The notes under the pieces are model-generated. The model saw nothing but the letters and a program-made list of their open reading frames with translations, was not told the origin of the DNA and did not search any database. Shown in pieces: positions 39,765 through 53,616 of a DNA stretch of 64,000 nucleotides. A program made the translations under genes and the position numbers. The stretch's first letter is position 1. The number at the start of each line of letters is the position of its first letter. Source of the stretch: Prosopocoilus inquinatus (taxonomy: Eukaryota; Arthropoda; Insecta; Coleoptera; Lucanidae); contig CM069873.1 of the NCBI GenBank assembly GCA_036172665.1, positions 34,400,001 through 34,464,000 of the forward strand. Direction: 5' to 3'.

Positions 39765-42700
39765 TAAGGATCGATTAGATACATCACAGGAACAACGCTA
39801 ATGCGTGTTGTTTCGTTTAAAACTATTTCCAGCTTCTGCTGCGTCCGAAAATTTCGTATCTCACATTAGAGTTACTGGAGTCCATCGAAACGTCAAATAA
39901 CATAGTAGCTAAGTAAGGATCTATTAGATACATCACAGGAACAACGCTAATACGTGCTGCTTCGTTTAAAACTATTTCCAGCTCCTGCTGCGCCCAAAAA
40001 CTTCGTATCTCACATCAGAGTTACTAGAGTCCGTCGATACGTCAAATAACATGATAAATAAATAAGGATCGATTAGATACATCACAGGAACAACGCTAAC
40101 ACGTGTTGTTTCGTTTAAAACTATTTCCAGCTCATGCTGCGTCCAAAAACTTCGTATCTCACATCAGAGTTACTAGAGTGCATCGAAACGTCAAATAACA
40201 TGATAGATAAATAAGGATCGATTAGATACATCACAGGAACAACGCTAATACGTGTTGTTTCGTTTAAAACTATTTCCAGCTCCTGCTGCGTCCAAAAACT
40301 TCATATCTCACATCAGAGATACTAGAGTCCATCGAAACGTCAAATGACATGATAGATGAGTAAGGATCGATTAGATACATCACAGGAACAACGCTAATGC
40401 GTGTTGTTTCGTTTAAAACAATTTCCAGCTTCTGCTGCGTCCGAAACCTTTGTATCTCACATCAGAGTTACTGGAGTCCATCGAGACGCCAAATAACATG
40501 ATAGATGAGTAAGGATCGATTAGATACATCACAGGAACAACGGTAATGCGTGTTGTTTCGTTTAAAACTATTTCCAGCTTCTGCTGCGTCCGAAAACTTT
40601 GTATCTCACATCAGAGTTACTGGAGTCCATCCAAACGTCAAATAACATGATAGATGAGTAAGGATCGATTAGATACATCACAGGAACAACGCTAATACGT
40701 GTTGTTTCGTTCAAAACTATTTCCAGCATCTGCTGCGTCCGAGAACATTGTATCTCACATCAGAGCTACTGGAGTCCATCCAAACGTCAAATAACATGAT
40801 AGATGAGTAAGGATCGATTAGATACATCACAGGAACAACGCTAATGCGTGTTGTTTCGATTAAAACTATTTCCAGCTTCTGCTGCGTCCGAAAACCTTGT
40901 ATCTCACATCAGAGTTACTGGAGTCCATCGAGACGCCAAATAACATGATAGATGAGTAAGGATCGATTAGATACATCACAGGAACAACGGTAATGCGTGT
41001 TGTTTCATTTAAAACTATTTCCAGCTTCTGCTGCGTCCAAAAACTTCGTATCTCACATCAGAGTTACTAGAGTCCATCGAAACGTCAAATAACATGATAG
41101 ATAAATAAGGATCTATTAGATACATCACAGGAACAACGCTAATACGTATTGCTTCGTTTAAAACTATTTCCAGTTCCTGCTGCGCCCAAAAACTTCGTAT
41201 CTCACATCAGAGTTACTGGAGTACATCGAAACACCAAATAACATGATAGATGAGTAAGGATCGATTAGATACATCACAGGAACAACGCTAATACGTGTTG
41301 TTTCGTTTAAAACTATTTCCAGCTCCTGCTGCGTCCAAAAACTTCGTATCTCACATCAGAGTTACTAGAGTCCATCGAAACGTCAAATAACATGATAGAT
41401 GGTAAGGATCCATTAGATACATCACAGGAACAACGCTAATGCGTGTTGTTTCATTTAAAACTATTTCCAGCTTCTGCTGCGTCCAAAAACTTCGTATCTC
41501 ACATCAGAGTTACTAGAGTCCATCGAAACGTCAAATAACATGATAGATAAATAAGGATCTATTAGATACATCACAGGAACAACGCTAATACGTATTGCTT
41601 CGTTTAAAACTATTTCCAGTTCCTGCTGCGCCCAAAAACTTCGTATCTTACATCAGAGTTACTAGAGTCCATCGAAACGTCAAATAACATGATAGATAAA
41701 TAAGGATCGATTAGATACATCACAGGAAAAACGCTAATGCGTGTTGTTTCGTTTAAAACTATTTCCAGCTCCTGCTGCGTCCAAAAACTTCGTATCTCAC
41801 ATCAGAGTTACTGGAGTACATCGAAACACCAAATAACATGATAGATGAGTAAGGATCGATTAGATACATCACAGGAACAACGCTAATGCGTGTTGTTTCG
41901 TTTAAAACTATTTCCAGCTTCTGCTGCGTCCGAGAACTTTGTATCTCACATCAGAGGAACTGGAGTCCATCCAAACGTCAAATAACATGATAGATGAGTA
42001 AGGATCGATTAGATACATCACAGGAACAACGCTAATACGTGTTGTTTCGTTTAAAACTATTTCCAGCTCCTGCTGCGTCCAAAAACTTCGTATCTCACAT
42101 CAGAGTTACTAGAGTCCATCGAAACGTCAAATAACATGATAGATGAGTAAGGATCGATTAGATACATCACAGGAACAACGCTAATGCGTGTTGTTTCATT
42201 TAAAACTATTTCCAGATTCTGCTGCGTTCGAAAATTTCGTCTCTCACATCAGAGTTACTGGAGTCCATCGAAACGTCAAATAACATAGTAGATAAGTAAG
42301 GATCGATTAGATACATCACAGGAACAACGCTAATACGTGTTGTTTCGTTCAAAACTATTTCCAGCTTCTGCTGCGTCCGAGAACTTTGTATCTCACATCA
42401 GAGTTACTGGAGTCCATTCAAACGTCAAATAACATGATAGATGAGTAAGGATCGATTAGATAAATCACAGGAACAACGCTAATGCGTGTTGTTTCGTTTA
42501 AAACTATTTCCAGCTCCTGCTGCGTCCGAAAATTTCGTATCTCACATTAGAGTTACTGGTGTCCATCGAAACGTCAAATAACATGATAGATGAGTAAGGA
42601 TCGATTAGATACATCACAGGAACAACGCTAATGCGTGTTGTTTCGTTTAAAACTATTTCCAGCTTCTGCTGCGTCCGAGAACTTTGTATCTCACATCAGA

Positions 42701-42892
42701 GGAACTGGAGTCCATCCAAACGTCAAATAACATGATAGATGAGTAAGGATCGATTAGATACATCACAGGAACAACGCTAATACGTGTTGTTTCGTTTAAA
42801 ACTATTTCCAGCTCCTGCTGCGTCCAAAAACTTCGTATCTCACATCAGAGTTACTAGAGTCCATCGAAACGTCAAATAACATGATAGATGAG
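39765..42892 (+). repeat. Anchored HOR unit 3, 21 monomers (3,128 bp)
   Basis: The start pair is at 39,765 with gagtccgtcg at 40,029. Characteristic later monomers include gattaaaac types, ccgaaaacctt, a one-base deletion giving gatagatggtaagg (41,401), cgtattgcttcg, caggaaaaacg with cgaaacacc, agaggaactgg, agattctgctgcgttcg with ttcgtctctc, and gataaatcac with ctggtgtcc. The next unit starts 3,128 bp later, which is 21 x 149 - 1, the one base being the deletion at 41,401. Confidence 0.9.
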
Positions 42893-43935
42893 TAAGGATC
42901 GATTAGATACATCACAGGAACAACGCTAATGCGTGTTGTTTCGTTTAAAACTATTTCCAGCTTCTGCTGCGTCCGAAAATTTCGTATCTCACATTAGAGT
43001 TACTGGAGTCCATCGAAACGTCAAATAACATAGTAGCTAAGTAAGGATCTATTAGATACATCACAGGAACAACGCTAATACGTGCTGCTTCGTTTAAAAC
43101 TATTTCCAGCTCCTGCTGCGCCCAAAAACTTCGTATCTCACATCAGAGTTACTAGAGTCCGTCGATACGTCAAATAACATGATAAATAAATAAGGAACGA
43201 TTAGATACATCACAGGAACAACGCTAACACGTGTTGTTTCGTTTAAAACTATTTCCAGCTCATGCTGCGTCCAAAAACTTCGTATCTCACATCAGAGTTA
43301 CTAGAGTGCATCGAAACGTCAAATAACATGATAGATAAATAAGGATCGATTAGATACATCACAGGAACAACGCTAATACGTGTTGTTTCGTTTAAAACTA
43401 TTTCCAGCTCCTGCTGCGTCCAAAAACTTCATATCTCACATCAGAGATACTAGAGTCCATCGAAACGTCAAATAACATGATAGATGAGTAAGGATCGATT
43501 AGATACATCACAGGAACAACGCTAATGCGTGTTGTTTCGTTTAAAACAATTTCCAGCTTCTGCTGCGTCCGAAACCTTTGTATCTCACATCAGAGTTACT
43601 GGAGTCCATCGAGACGCCAAATAACATGATAGATGAGTAAGGATCGATTAGATACATCACAGGAACAACGGTAATGCGTGTTGTTTCGTTTAAAACTATT
43701 TCCAGCTTCTGCTGCGTCCGAAAACTTTGTATCTCACATCAGAGTTACTGGAGTCCATCCAAACGTCAAATAACATGATAGATGAGTAAGGATCGATTAG
43801 ATACATCACAGGAACAACGCTAATACGTGTTGTTTCGTTCAAAACTATTTCCAGCATCTGCTGCGTCCGAGAACATTGTATCTCACATCAGAGCTACTGG
43901 AGTCCATCCAAACGTCAAATAATATGATAGATGAG

Positions 43936-45424
43936 TAAGGATCGATTAGATACATCACAGGAACAACGCTAATGCGTGTTGTTTCGATTAAAACTATTTC
44001 CAGCTTCTGCTGCGTCCGAAAACCTTGTATCTCACATCAGAGTTACTGGAGTCCATCGAGACGCCAAATAACATGATAGATGAGTAAGGATCGATTAGAT
44101 ACATCACAGGAACACCGGTAATGCGTGTTGTTTCGTTTAAAACTATTTTCAGCTTCTGCTGCGTCCGAAAACTTTGTATCTCACATCAGAGTTACTGGAG
44201 TCCATCCAAACGTCAAATAACATGATAGATGAGTAAGGATCGATTAGATACATCACAGGAACAACGCTAATACGTGTTGTTTCGTTCAAAACTATTTCCA
44301 GCATCTGCTGCGTCCGAGAACATTGTATCTCACATCAGAGTTACTGGAGTCCATCCAAACGTCAAATAACATGATAGATGAGTAAGGATCGATTAGATAC
44401 ATCACAGGAACAACGCTAATACGTGTTGTTTCGTTTAAAACTATTTCCAGCTCCTGCTGCGTCCAAAAACTTCGTATCTCACATCAGAGTTACTAGAGTC
44501 CATCGAAACGTCAAATAACATGATAGATGGTAAGGATCCATTAGATACATCACAGGAACAACGCTAATGCGTGTTGTTTCATTTAAAACTATTTCCAGCT
44601 TCTGCTGCGTCCAAAAACTTCGTATCTCACATCAGAGTTACTAGAGTCCATCGAAACGTCAAATAACATGATAGATAAATAAGGATCTATTAGATACATC
44701 ACAGGAACAACGCTAATACGTATTGCTTCGTTTAAAACTATTTCCAGTTCCTGCTGCGCCCAAAAACTTCGTATCTTACATCAGAGTTACTAGAGTCCAT
44801 CGAAACGTCAAATAACATGATAGATAAATAAGGATCGATTAGATACATCACAGGAAAAACGCTAATGCGTGTTGTTTCGTTTAAAACTATTTCCAGCTCC
44901 TGCTGCGTCCAAAAACTTCGTATCTCACATCAGAGTTACTGGAGTACATCGAAACACCAAATAACATGATAGATGAGTAAGGATCGATTAGATACATCAC
45001 AGGAACAACGCTAATGCGTGTTGTTTCGTTTAAAACTATTTCCAGCTTCTGCTGCGTCCGAGAACTTTGTATCTCACATCAGAGGAACTGGAGTCCATCC
45101 AAACGTCAAATAACATGATAGATGAGTAAGGATCGATTAGATACATCACAGGAACAACGCTAATACGTGTTGTTTCGTTTAAAACTATTTCCAGCTCCTG
45201 CTGCGTCCAAAAACTTCGTATCTCACATCAGAGTTACTAGAGTCCATCGAAACGTCAAATAACATGATAGATGAGTAAGGATCGATTAGATACATCACAG
45301 GAACAACGCTAATGCGTGTTGTTTCATTTAAAACTATTTCCAGATTCTGCTGCGTTCGAAAATTTCGTCTCTCACATCAGAGTTACTGGAGTCCATCGAA
45401 ACGTCAAATAACATAGTAGATAAG
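43936..45424 (+). repeat. Ten-monomer tandem duplication, copy A (1,489 bp)
   Basis: This copy starts with the monomer carrying gtttcgattaaaac and ccgaaaacctt, and ends with the tagtagataag tail. It includes the gatggtaagg deletion at 44,529, cgtattgcttcg, caggaaaaacg, agaggaactgg and ttcgtctctc. It is followed directly by copy B. The first copy differs slightly, having caccggtaatg near 44,114 where copy B has caacggtaatg. Confidence 0.9.
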
Positions 45425-46913
45425 TAAGGATCGATTAGATACATCACAGGAACAACGCTAATGCGTGTTGTTTCGATTAAAACTATTTCCAGCTTCTGCT
45501 GCGTCCGAAAACCTTGTATCTCACATCAGAGTTACTGGAGTCCATCGAGACGCCAAATAACATGATAGATGAGTAAGGATCGATTAGATACATCACAGGA
45601 ACAACGGTAATGCGTGTTGTTTCGTTTAAAACTATTTTCAGCTTCTGCTGCGTCCGAAAACTTTGTATCTCACATCAGAGTTACTGGAGTCCATCCAAAC
45701 GTCAAATAACATGATAGATGAGTAAGGATCGATTAGATACATCACAGGAACAACGCTAATACGTGTTGTTTCGTTCAAAACTATTTCCAGCATCTGCTGC
45801 GTCCGAGAACATTGTATCTCACATCAGAGTTACTGGAGTCCATCCAAACGTCAAATAACATGATAGATGAGTAAGGATCGATTAGATACATCACAGGAAC
45901 AACGCTAATACGTGTTGTTTCGTTTAAAACTATTTCCAGCTCCTGCTGCGTCCAAAAACTTCGTATCTCACATCAGAGTTACTAGAGTCCATCGAAACGT
46001 CAAATAACATGATAGATGGTAAGGATCCATTAGATACATCACAGGAACAACGCTAATGCGTGTTGTTTCATTTAAAACTATTTCCAGCTTCTGCTGCGTC
46101 CAAAAACTTCGTATCTCACATCAGAGTTACTAGAGTCCATCGAAACGTCAAATAACATGATAGATAAATAAGGATCTATTAGATACATCACAGGAACAAC
46201 GCTAATACGTATTGCTTCGTTTAAAACTATTTCCAGTTCCTGCTGCGCCCAAAAACTTCGTATCTTACATCAGAGTTACTAGAGTCCATCGAAACGTCAA
46301 ATAACATGATAGATAAATAAGGATCGATTAGATACATCACAGGAAAAACGCTAATGCGTGTTGTTTCGTTTAAAACTATTTCCAGCTCCTGCTGCGTCCA
46401 AAAACTTCGTATCTCACATCAGAGTTACTGGAGTACATCGAAACACCAAATAACATGATAGATGAGTAAGGATCGATTAGATACATCACAGGAACAACGC
46501 TAATGCGTGTTGTTTCGTTTAAAACTATTTCCAGCTTCTGCTGCGTCCGAGAACTTTGTATCTCACATCAGAGGAACTGGAGTCCATCCAAACGTCAAAT
46601 AACATGATAGATGAGTAAGGATCGATTAGATACATCACAGGAACAACGCTAATACGTGTTGTTTCGTTTAAAACTATTTCCAGCTCCTGCTGCGTCCAAA
46701 AACTTCGTATCTCACATCAGAGTTACTAGAGTCCATCGAAACGTCAAATAACATGATAGATGAGTAAGGATCGATTAGATACATCACAGGAACAACGCTA
46801 ATGCGTGTTGTTTCATTTAAAACTATTTCCAGATTCTGCTGCGTTCGAAAATTTCGTCTCTCACATCAGAGTTACTGGAGTCCATCGAAACGTCAAATAA
46901 CATAGTAGATAAG
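45425..46913 (+). repeat. Ten-monomer tandem duplication, copy B (1,489 bp)
   Basis: This copy has the same markers in the same order as 43,936-45,424 at an offset of 1,489 bp (10 x 149 - 1). The novel joint at 45,424/45,425 places a tagtagataag tail directly before the gattaaaac monomer. In units 3, 5 and 6 that tail is instead followed by a gttcaaaac/gagaacttt monomer, as it is after copy B. Confidence 0.9.
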
Positions 46914-47360
46914 TAAGGATCGATTAGATACATCACAGGAACAACGCTAATACGTGTTGTTTCGTTCAAAACTATTTCCAGCTTCTGCTGCGTCCGAGAA
47001 CTTTGTATCTCACATTAGAGTTACTGGTGTCCATCGAAACGTCAAATAACATGATAGATGAGTAAGGATCGATTAGATACATCACAGGAACAACGCTAAT
47101 GCGTGTTGTTTCGTTTAAAACTATTTCCAGCTTCTGCTGCGTCCGAGAACTTTGTATCTCACATCAGAGGAACTGGAGTCCATCCAAACGTCAAATAACA
47201 TGATAGATGAGTAAGGATCGATTAGATACATCACAGGAACAACGCTAATACGTGTTGTTTCGTTTAAAACTATTTCCAGCTCCTGCTGCGTCCAAAAACT
47301 TCGTATCTCACATCAGAGTTACTAGAGTCCATCGAAACGTCAAATAACATGATAGATGAG

Positions 47361-50300
47361 TAAGGATCGATTAGATACATCACAGGAACAACGCTAATGC
47401 GTGTTGTTTCGTTTAAAACTATTTCCAGCTTCTGCTGCGTCCGAAAATTTCGTATCTCACATTAGAGTTACTGGAGTCCATCGAAACGTCAAATAACATA
47501 GTAGCTAAGTAAGGATCTATTAGATACATCACAGGAACAACGCTAATACGTGCTGCTTCGTTTAAAACTATTTCCAGCTCCTGCTGCGCCCAAAAACTTC
47601 GTATCTCACATCAGAGTTACTAGAGTCCGTCGATACGTCAAATAACATGATAAATAAATAAGGAACGATTAGATACATCACAGGAACAACGCTAACACGT
47701 GTTGTTTCGTTTAAAACTATTTCCAGCTCATGCTGCGTCCAAAAACTTCGTATCTCACATCAGAGTTACTAGAGTGCATCGAAACGTCAAATAACATGAT
47801 AGATAAATAAGGATCGATTAGATACATCACAGGAACAACGCTAATACGTGTTGTTTCGTTTAAAACTATTTCCAGCTCCTGCTGCGTCCAAAAACTTCAT
47901 ATCTCACATCAGAGATACTAGAGTCCATCGAAACGTCAAATAACATGATAGATGAGTAAGGATCGATTAGATACATCACAGGAACAACGCTAATGCGTGT
48001 TGTTTCGTTTAAAACAATTTCCAGCTTCTGCTGCGTCCGAAACCTTTGTATCTCACATCAGAGTTACTGGAGTCCATCGAGACGCCAAATAACATGATAG
48101 ATGAGTAAGGATCGATTAGATACATCACAGGAACAACGGTAATGCGTGTTGTTTCGTTTAAAACTATTTCCAGCTTCTGCTGCGTCCGAAAACTTTGTAT
48201 CTCACATCAGAGATACTGGAGTCCATCCAAACGTCAAATAACATGATAGATGAGTAAGGATCGATTAGATACATCACAGGAACAACGCTAATACGTGTTG
48301 TTTCGTTCAAAACTATTTCCAGCATCTGCTGCGTCCGAGAACATTGTATCTCACATCAGAGCTACTGGAGTCCATCCAAACGTCAAATAACATGATAGAT
48401 GAGTAAGGATCGATTAGATACATCACAGGAACAACGCTAATGCGTGTTGTTTCGATTAAAACTATTTCCAGCTTCTGCTGCGTCCGAAAACCTTGTATCT
48501 CACATCAGAGTTACTGGAGTCCATCGAGACGCCAAATAACATGATAGATGAGTAAGGATCGATTAGATACATCACAGGAACAACGGTAATGCGTGTTGTT
48601 TCGTTTAAAACTATTTTCAGCTTCTGCTGCGTCCGAAAACTTTGTATCTCACATCAGAGTTACTGGAGTCCATCCAAACGTCAAATAACATGATAGATGA
48701 GTAAGGATCGATTAGATACATCACAGGAACAACGCTAATACGTGTTGTTTCGTTCAAAACTATTTCCAGCATCTGCTGCGTCCGAGAACATTGTATCTCA
48801 CATCAGAGTTACTGGAGTCCATCCAAACGTCAAATAACATGATAGATGAGTAAGGATCGATTAGATACATCACAGGAACAACGCTAATACGTGTTGTTTC
48901 GTTTAAAACTATTTCCAGCTCCTGCTGCGTCCAAAAACTTCGTATCTCACATCAGAGTTACTAGAGTCCATCGAAACGTCAAATAACATGATAGATGGTA
49001 AGGATCCATTAGATACATCACAGGAACAACGCTAATGCGTGTTGTTTCATTTAAAACTATTTCCAGCTTCTGCTGCGTCCAAAAACTTCGTATCTCACAT
49101 CAGAGTTACTAGAGTCCATCGAAACGTCAAATAACATGATAGATAAATAAGGATCTATTAGATACATCACAGGAACAACGCTAATACGTATTGCTTCGTT
49201 TAAAACTATTTCCAGTTCCTGCTGCGCCCAAAAACTTCGTATCTTACATCAGAGTTACTAGAGTCCATCGAAACGTCAAATAACATGATAGATAAATAAG
49301 GATCGATTAGATACATCACAGGAAAAACGCTAATGCGTGTTGTTTCGTTTAAAACTATTTCCAGCTCCTGCTGCGTCCAAAAACTTCGTATCTCACATCA
49401 GAGTTACTGGAGTACATCGAAACACCAAATAACATGATAGATGAGTAAGGATCGATTAGATACATCACAGGAACAACGCTAATGCGTGTTGTTTCGTTTA
49501 AAACTATTTCCAGCTTCTGCTGCGTCCGAGAACTTTGTATCTCACATCAGAGGAACTGGAGTCCATCCAAACGTCAAATAACATGATAGATGAGTAAGGA
49601 TCGATTAGATAAATCACAGGAACAACGCTAATACGTGTTGTTTCGTTTAAAACTATTTCCAGCTCCTGCTGCGTCCAAAAACTTCGTATCTCACATCAGA
49701 GTTACTAGAGTCCATCGAAACGTCAAATAACATGATAGATGAGTAAGGATCGATTAGATACATCACAGGAACAACGCTAATGCGTGTTGTTTCATTTAAA
49801 ACTATTTCCAGATTCTGCTGCGTTCGAAAATTTCGTCTCTCACATCAGAGTTACTGGAGTCCATCGAAACGTCAAATAACATAGTAGATAAGTAAGGATC
49901 GATTAGATACATCACAGGAACAACGCTAATACGTGTTGTTTCGTTCAAAACTATTTCCAGCTTCTGCTGCGTCCGAGAACTTTGTATCTCACATCAGAGT
50001 TACTGGAGTCCATTCAAACGTCAAATAACATGATAGATGAGTAAGGATCGATTAGATAAATCACAGGAACAACGCTAATGCGTGTTGTTTCGTTTAAAAC
50101 TATTTCCAGCTCCTGCTGCGTCCGAAAATTTCGTATCTCACATTAGAGTTACTGGTGTCCATCGAAACGTCAAATAACATTATAGATGAGTAAGGATCGA
50201 TTAGATACATCACAGGAACAACGCTAATGCGTGTTGTTTCGTTTAAAACTATTTCCAGCTCCTGCTGCGTCCAAAAACTTCGTATCTTACATCAGAGTTA

Positions 50301-53300
50301 CTAGAGTCCATCGAAACGTCAAATAACATGATAGATGAGTAAGGATCCATTAGATACATCACAGGAACAACGCTAATGCGTGTTGTTTCATTTAAAACTA
50401 TTTCCAGCTTCTGCTGCGTCCGAAAACTTTGTACCTCACATCAGAGTTACTGGAGTCCATCCAAACGTCAAATAACATGATAGATGAGTAAGGATCGATT
50501 AGATACATCACAGGAACAACGGTAATGCGTGTTGTTTCGTTTAAAACTATTTCCAGCTTCTGCTGCGTCCGAAAACTTTGTATCTCACATCAGAGTTACT
50601 GGAGCCCATCCAAACGTCAAATAACATGATAGATGAGTAAGGATCGATTAGATACATCACAGGAACAACGCTAATACGTGTTGTTTCGTTCAAAACTATT
50701 TCCAGCTTCTGCTGCGTCCGAGAACTTTGTATCTCACATCAGAGTTACTGGAGTCCATCCAAACGTCAAATAACATGATAGATGAGTAAGGATCGATTAG
50801 ATACATCACAGGAACAACGCTAATGCGTGTTGTTTCATTTAAAACTATTTCCAGATTCTGCTACGATCGAAAATTTCGTATCTCACATCAGAGTTACTAG
50901 AGTCCATCGAAACGACAAATAACATAGTAGATAAGTAAGGATCGATTAGATATATCACAGGAACAACGCTAGTACGTGTTGTTTCATTTAAAACTATTTC
51001 CAGCTTCAGCTGCGTCCGAGAACTTCGTATCTCACATCAAAGTTTCTGGAGTCCATCGAAACGCCAAATAACATGATAGATGAGTAAGGATCGATTAGAT
51101 ACATCACAGGAACAACGCTAATGCGTGTTGTTTCGTTTAAAACTATTTCCAGCTTCTGCTGCGTCCGAAAACTTTGTATCTCACATCAGAGTTACTGGAG
51201 TCCATCGAGACGCCAAATAACATGATAGATGAGTAAGGATCGATTAGGTACATCACAGGAACAACGCTAATGCGTGCTGTTTCGATTAAAACTATTTCCA
51301 GCTTCTGCTGCGTCCATAAACTTTGTATCTCACATCAGAGTTACTGTAGTCCATCCAAACGTCAAATATAATGATAGATGAGTAAGGATCGATTAGATAC
51401 ATCACAGGAACAACGCTAATGCGTGTTGTTTCGTTTAAAAGTATTTCCAGCTTCTGCTGCGTCCGAGAACTTTGTATCTCACATCAGAGTTACTGGAGCC
51501 CATTCAAACGTCAAATAACATGATAGATGAGTAAGGATCGATTAGATACATCACAGGAACAACGGTAATGCGTGTTGTTTCGTTTAAAACTATTTCCAGC
51601 TTGTGCTGCGTCCGTAAACTTTGTATCTCACATCAGAGTTACTGTAGTCCATCCAAACGTCAAATATAATGATAGATGAGTAAGGATCGATTAGATACAT
51701 CACAGGAACAACGCTAATGCGTGTTGTTTCGTTTAAATTATTTCCAGCTTCTGCTGCGTCCGAAAACTTTGTATCTCACATCAGAGTTACTGGAGTCCAT
51801 CGAAACGCCAAATAACATGATAGATGAGTAAGGATCGATTAGATACATCACAGGAACAACGCTAATGCGTGTTGTTTCGTTTAAAACTATTTCCAGCTTC
51901 TGCTGCGTCCGAATACTTTGTATCTCACATCAGAGTAACTGGAGTCCATCCAAACGTCAAATAACATGATAGATGAGTAGGGATCGATTAGATACATCAC
52001 AGGAACAACGCTAATACGTGTTGTTTCGTTCAAAACTATTTCCAGCTTCTGCTGCGTCCGAAAACTTTGTATCTCACATCAGAGTTACTGGAGTCCATCG
52101 AAACGCCAAATAACATGATAGATGAGTAAGGATCGATTAGATACATCACAGGAACAACGCTAATGCGTGTTGTTTCGTTTAAAACTATTTCCAGCTTCTG
52201 CTGCGTCCGAATACTTTGTATCTCACATCAGAGTAACTGGAGTCCATCCAAACGTCAAATAACATGATAGATGAGTAAGGATCGATTAGATACATCACAG
52301 GAACAACGCTAATACGTGTTGTTTCGTTCAAAACTATTTCCAGCTTCTGCTGCGTCCGAGAACATTGTATCTCACATCAGAGTTACTGGAGTCCATCCAA
52401 ACGTCAAATAACATGATAGATGAGTAAGGATCGATTAGATACATCACAGGAACAACGCTAATACGTGTTGTTTCGTTTAAAACTATTTCCAGCTCCTGCT
52501 GCGTCCAAAAACTTCGTATCTCACATCAGAGTTACTAGAGTTCATCGAAACGTCAAATAACATGATAGATGAGTAAGGATCCATTAGATACATCACAGGA
52601 ACAACGCTAATGCGTGTTGTTTCATTTAAAACTATTTCCAGCTTCTGCTGCGTCCGAAAACTTTTTAACTCACATCAGAGTAACTGGAGTCCATCCAAAC
52701 GTCAAATAACATGATAGATGAGTAAGGATCGATTAGATACATCACAGGAACAACGCTAATGCGTGTTGTTTCGTTTAAAACTATTTCCAGCTCCTGCTGC
52801 GTCCAAAAACTTCGTATCTCACATCAGAGTTACTAGAGTCCATCGAAACGTCAAATAACATGATAGATGAGTAAGGATCGATTAGATACATCACAGGAAC
52901 AACGCTAATGCGTGTTGTTTCATTTAAAACTATTTCCAGATTCTGCTGCGTTCGAAAATTTCGTCTCTCACATCAGAGTTACTGGAGTCCATCGAAACGT
53001 CAAATAACATAGTAGATAAGTAAGGATCGATTAGATACATCACAGGAACAACGCTAATACGTGTTGTTTCGTTCAAAACTATTTCCAGCTTCTGCTGCGT
53101 CCGAGAACTTTGTATCTCACATCAGAGTTACTGGAGTCCATTCAAACGTCAAATAACATGATAGATGAGTAAGGATCGATTAGATAAATCACAGGAACAA
53201 CGCTAATGCGTGTTGTTTCGTTTAAAACTATTTCCAGCTCCTGCTGCGTCCGAAAATTTCGTATCTCACATTAGAGTTACTGGTGTCCATCGAAACGTCA

Positions 53301-53616
53301 AATAACATGATAGATGAGTAAGGATCGATTAGATACATCACAGGAACAACGCTAATGCGTGTTGTTTCGTTTAAAACTATTTCCAGCTTCTGCTGCGTCC
53401 GAGAACTTTGTATCTCACATCAGAGGAACTGGAGTCCATCCAAACGTCAAATAACATGATAGATGAGTAAGGATCGATTAGATACATCACAGGAACAACG
53501 CTAATACGTGTTGTTTCGTTTAAAACTATTTCCAGCTCCTGCTGCGTCCAAAAACTTCGTATCTCACATCAGAGTTACTAGAGTCCATCGAAACGTCAAA
53601 TAACATGATAGATGAG
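47361..53616 (+). repeat. Anchored HOR unit 5, 42 monomers (6,256 bp)
   Basis: The start pair is at 47,361 with gagtccgtcg at 47,625. The first half follows unit 3, with gatggtaagg at 48,997. About 50.2-52.7 kb then brings in monomers like those of 8-10 kb: agattctgctacgatcg, caaagtttctgg, ctgtagtcc with caaatataatg, a one-base deletion tttaaattatttcc (51,732), and ccgaatac with agagtaactgg. The last four to six monomers return to the unit 3 ending. Length is 42 x 149 - 2, and the two lost bases are located at 48,997 and 51,732. Confidence 0.9.

Larger units (their letters stand above)
42893..47360 (+). repeat. Anchored HOR unit 4, 30 monomers (4,468 bp)
   Basis: The start pair is at 42,893 with gagtccgtcg at 43,157. 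The unit equals unit 3 plus one internal ten-monomer tandem duplication and minus one monomer deleted at about 47.0 kb: 21 + 10 - 1 = 30. The gatagatggtaagg deletion therefore occurs twice (44,529 and 46,018). The length 4,468 is 30 x 149 - 2, as expected from two such deletions. Confidence 0.92.

Noticed and set aside
41396..41410. Array break at gatagatggtaagg
   Set aside because: It is a single-base deletion in one monomer lineage, found five times, and the array stays in register on both sides.
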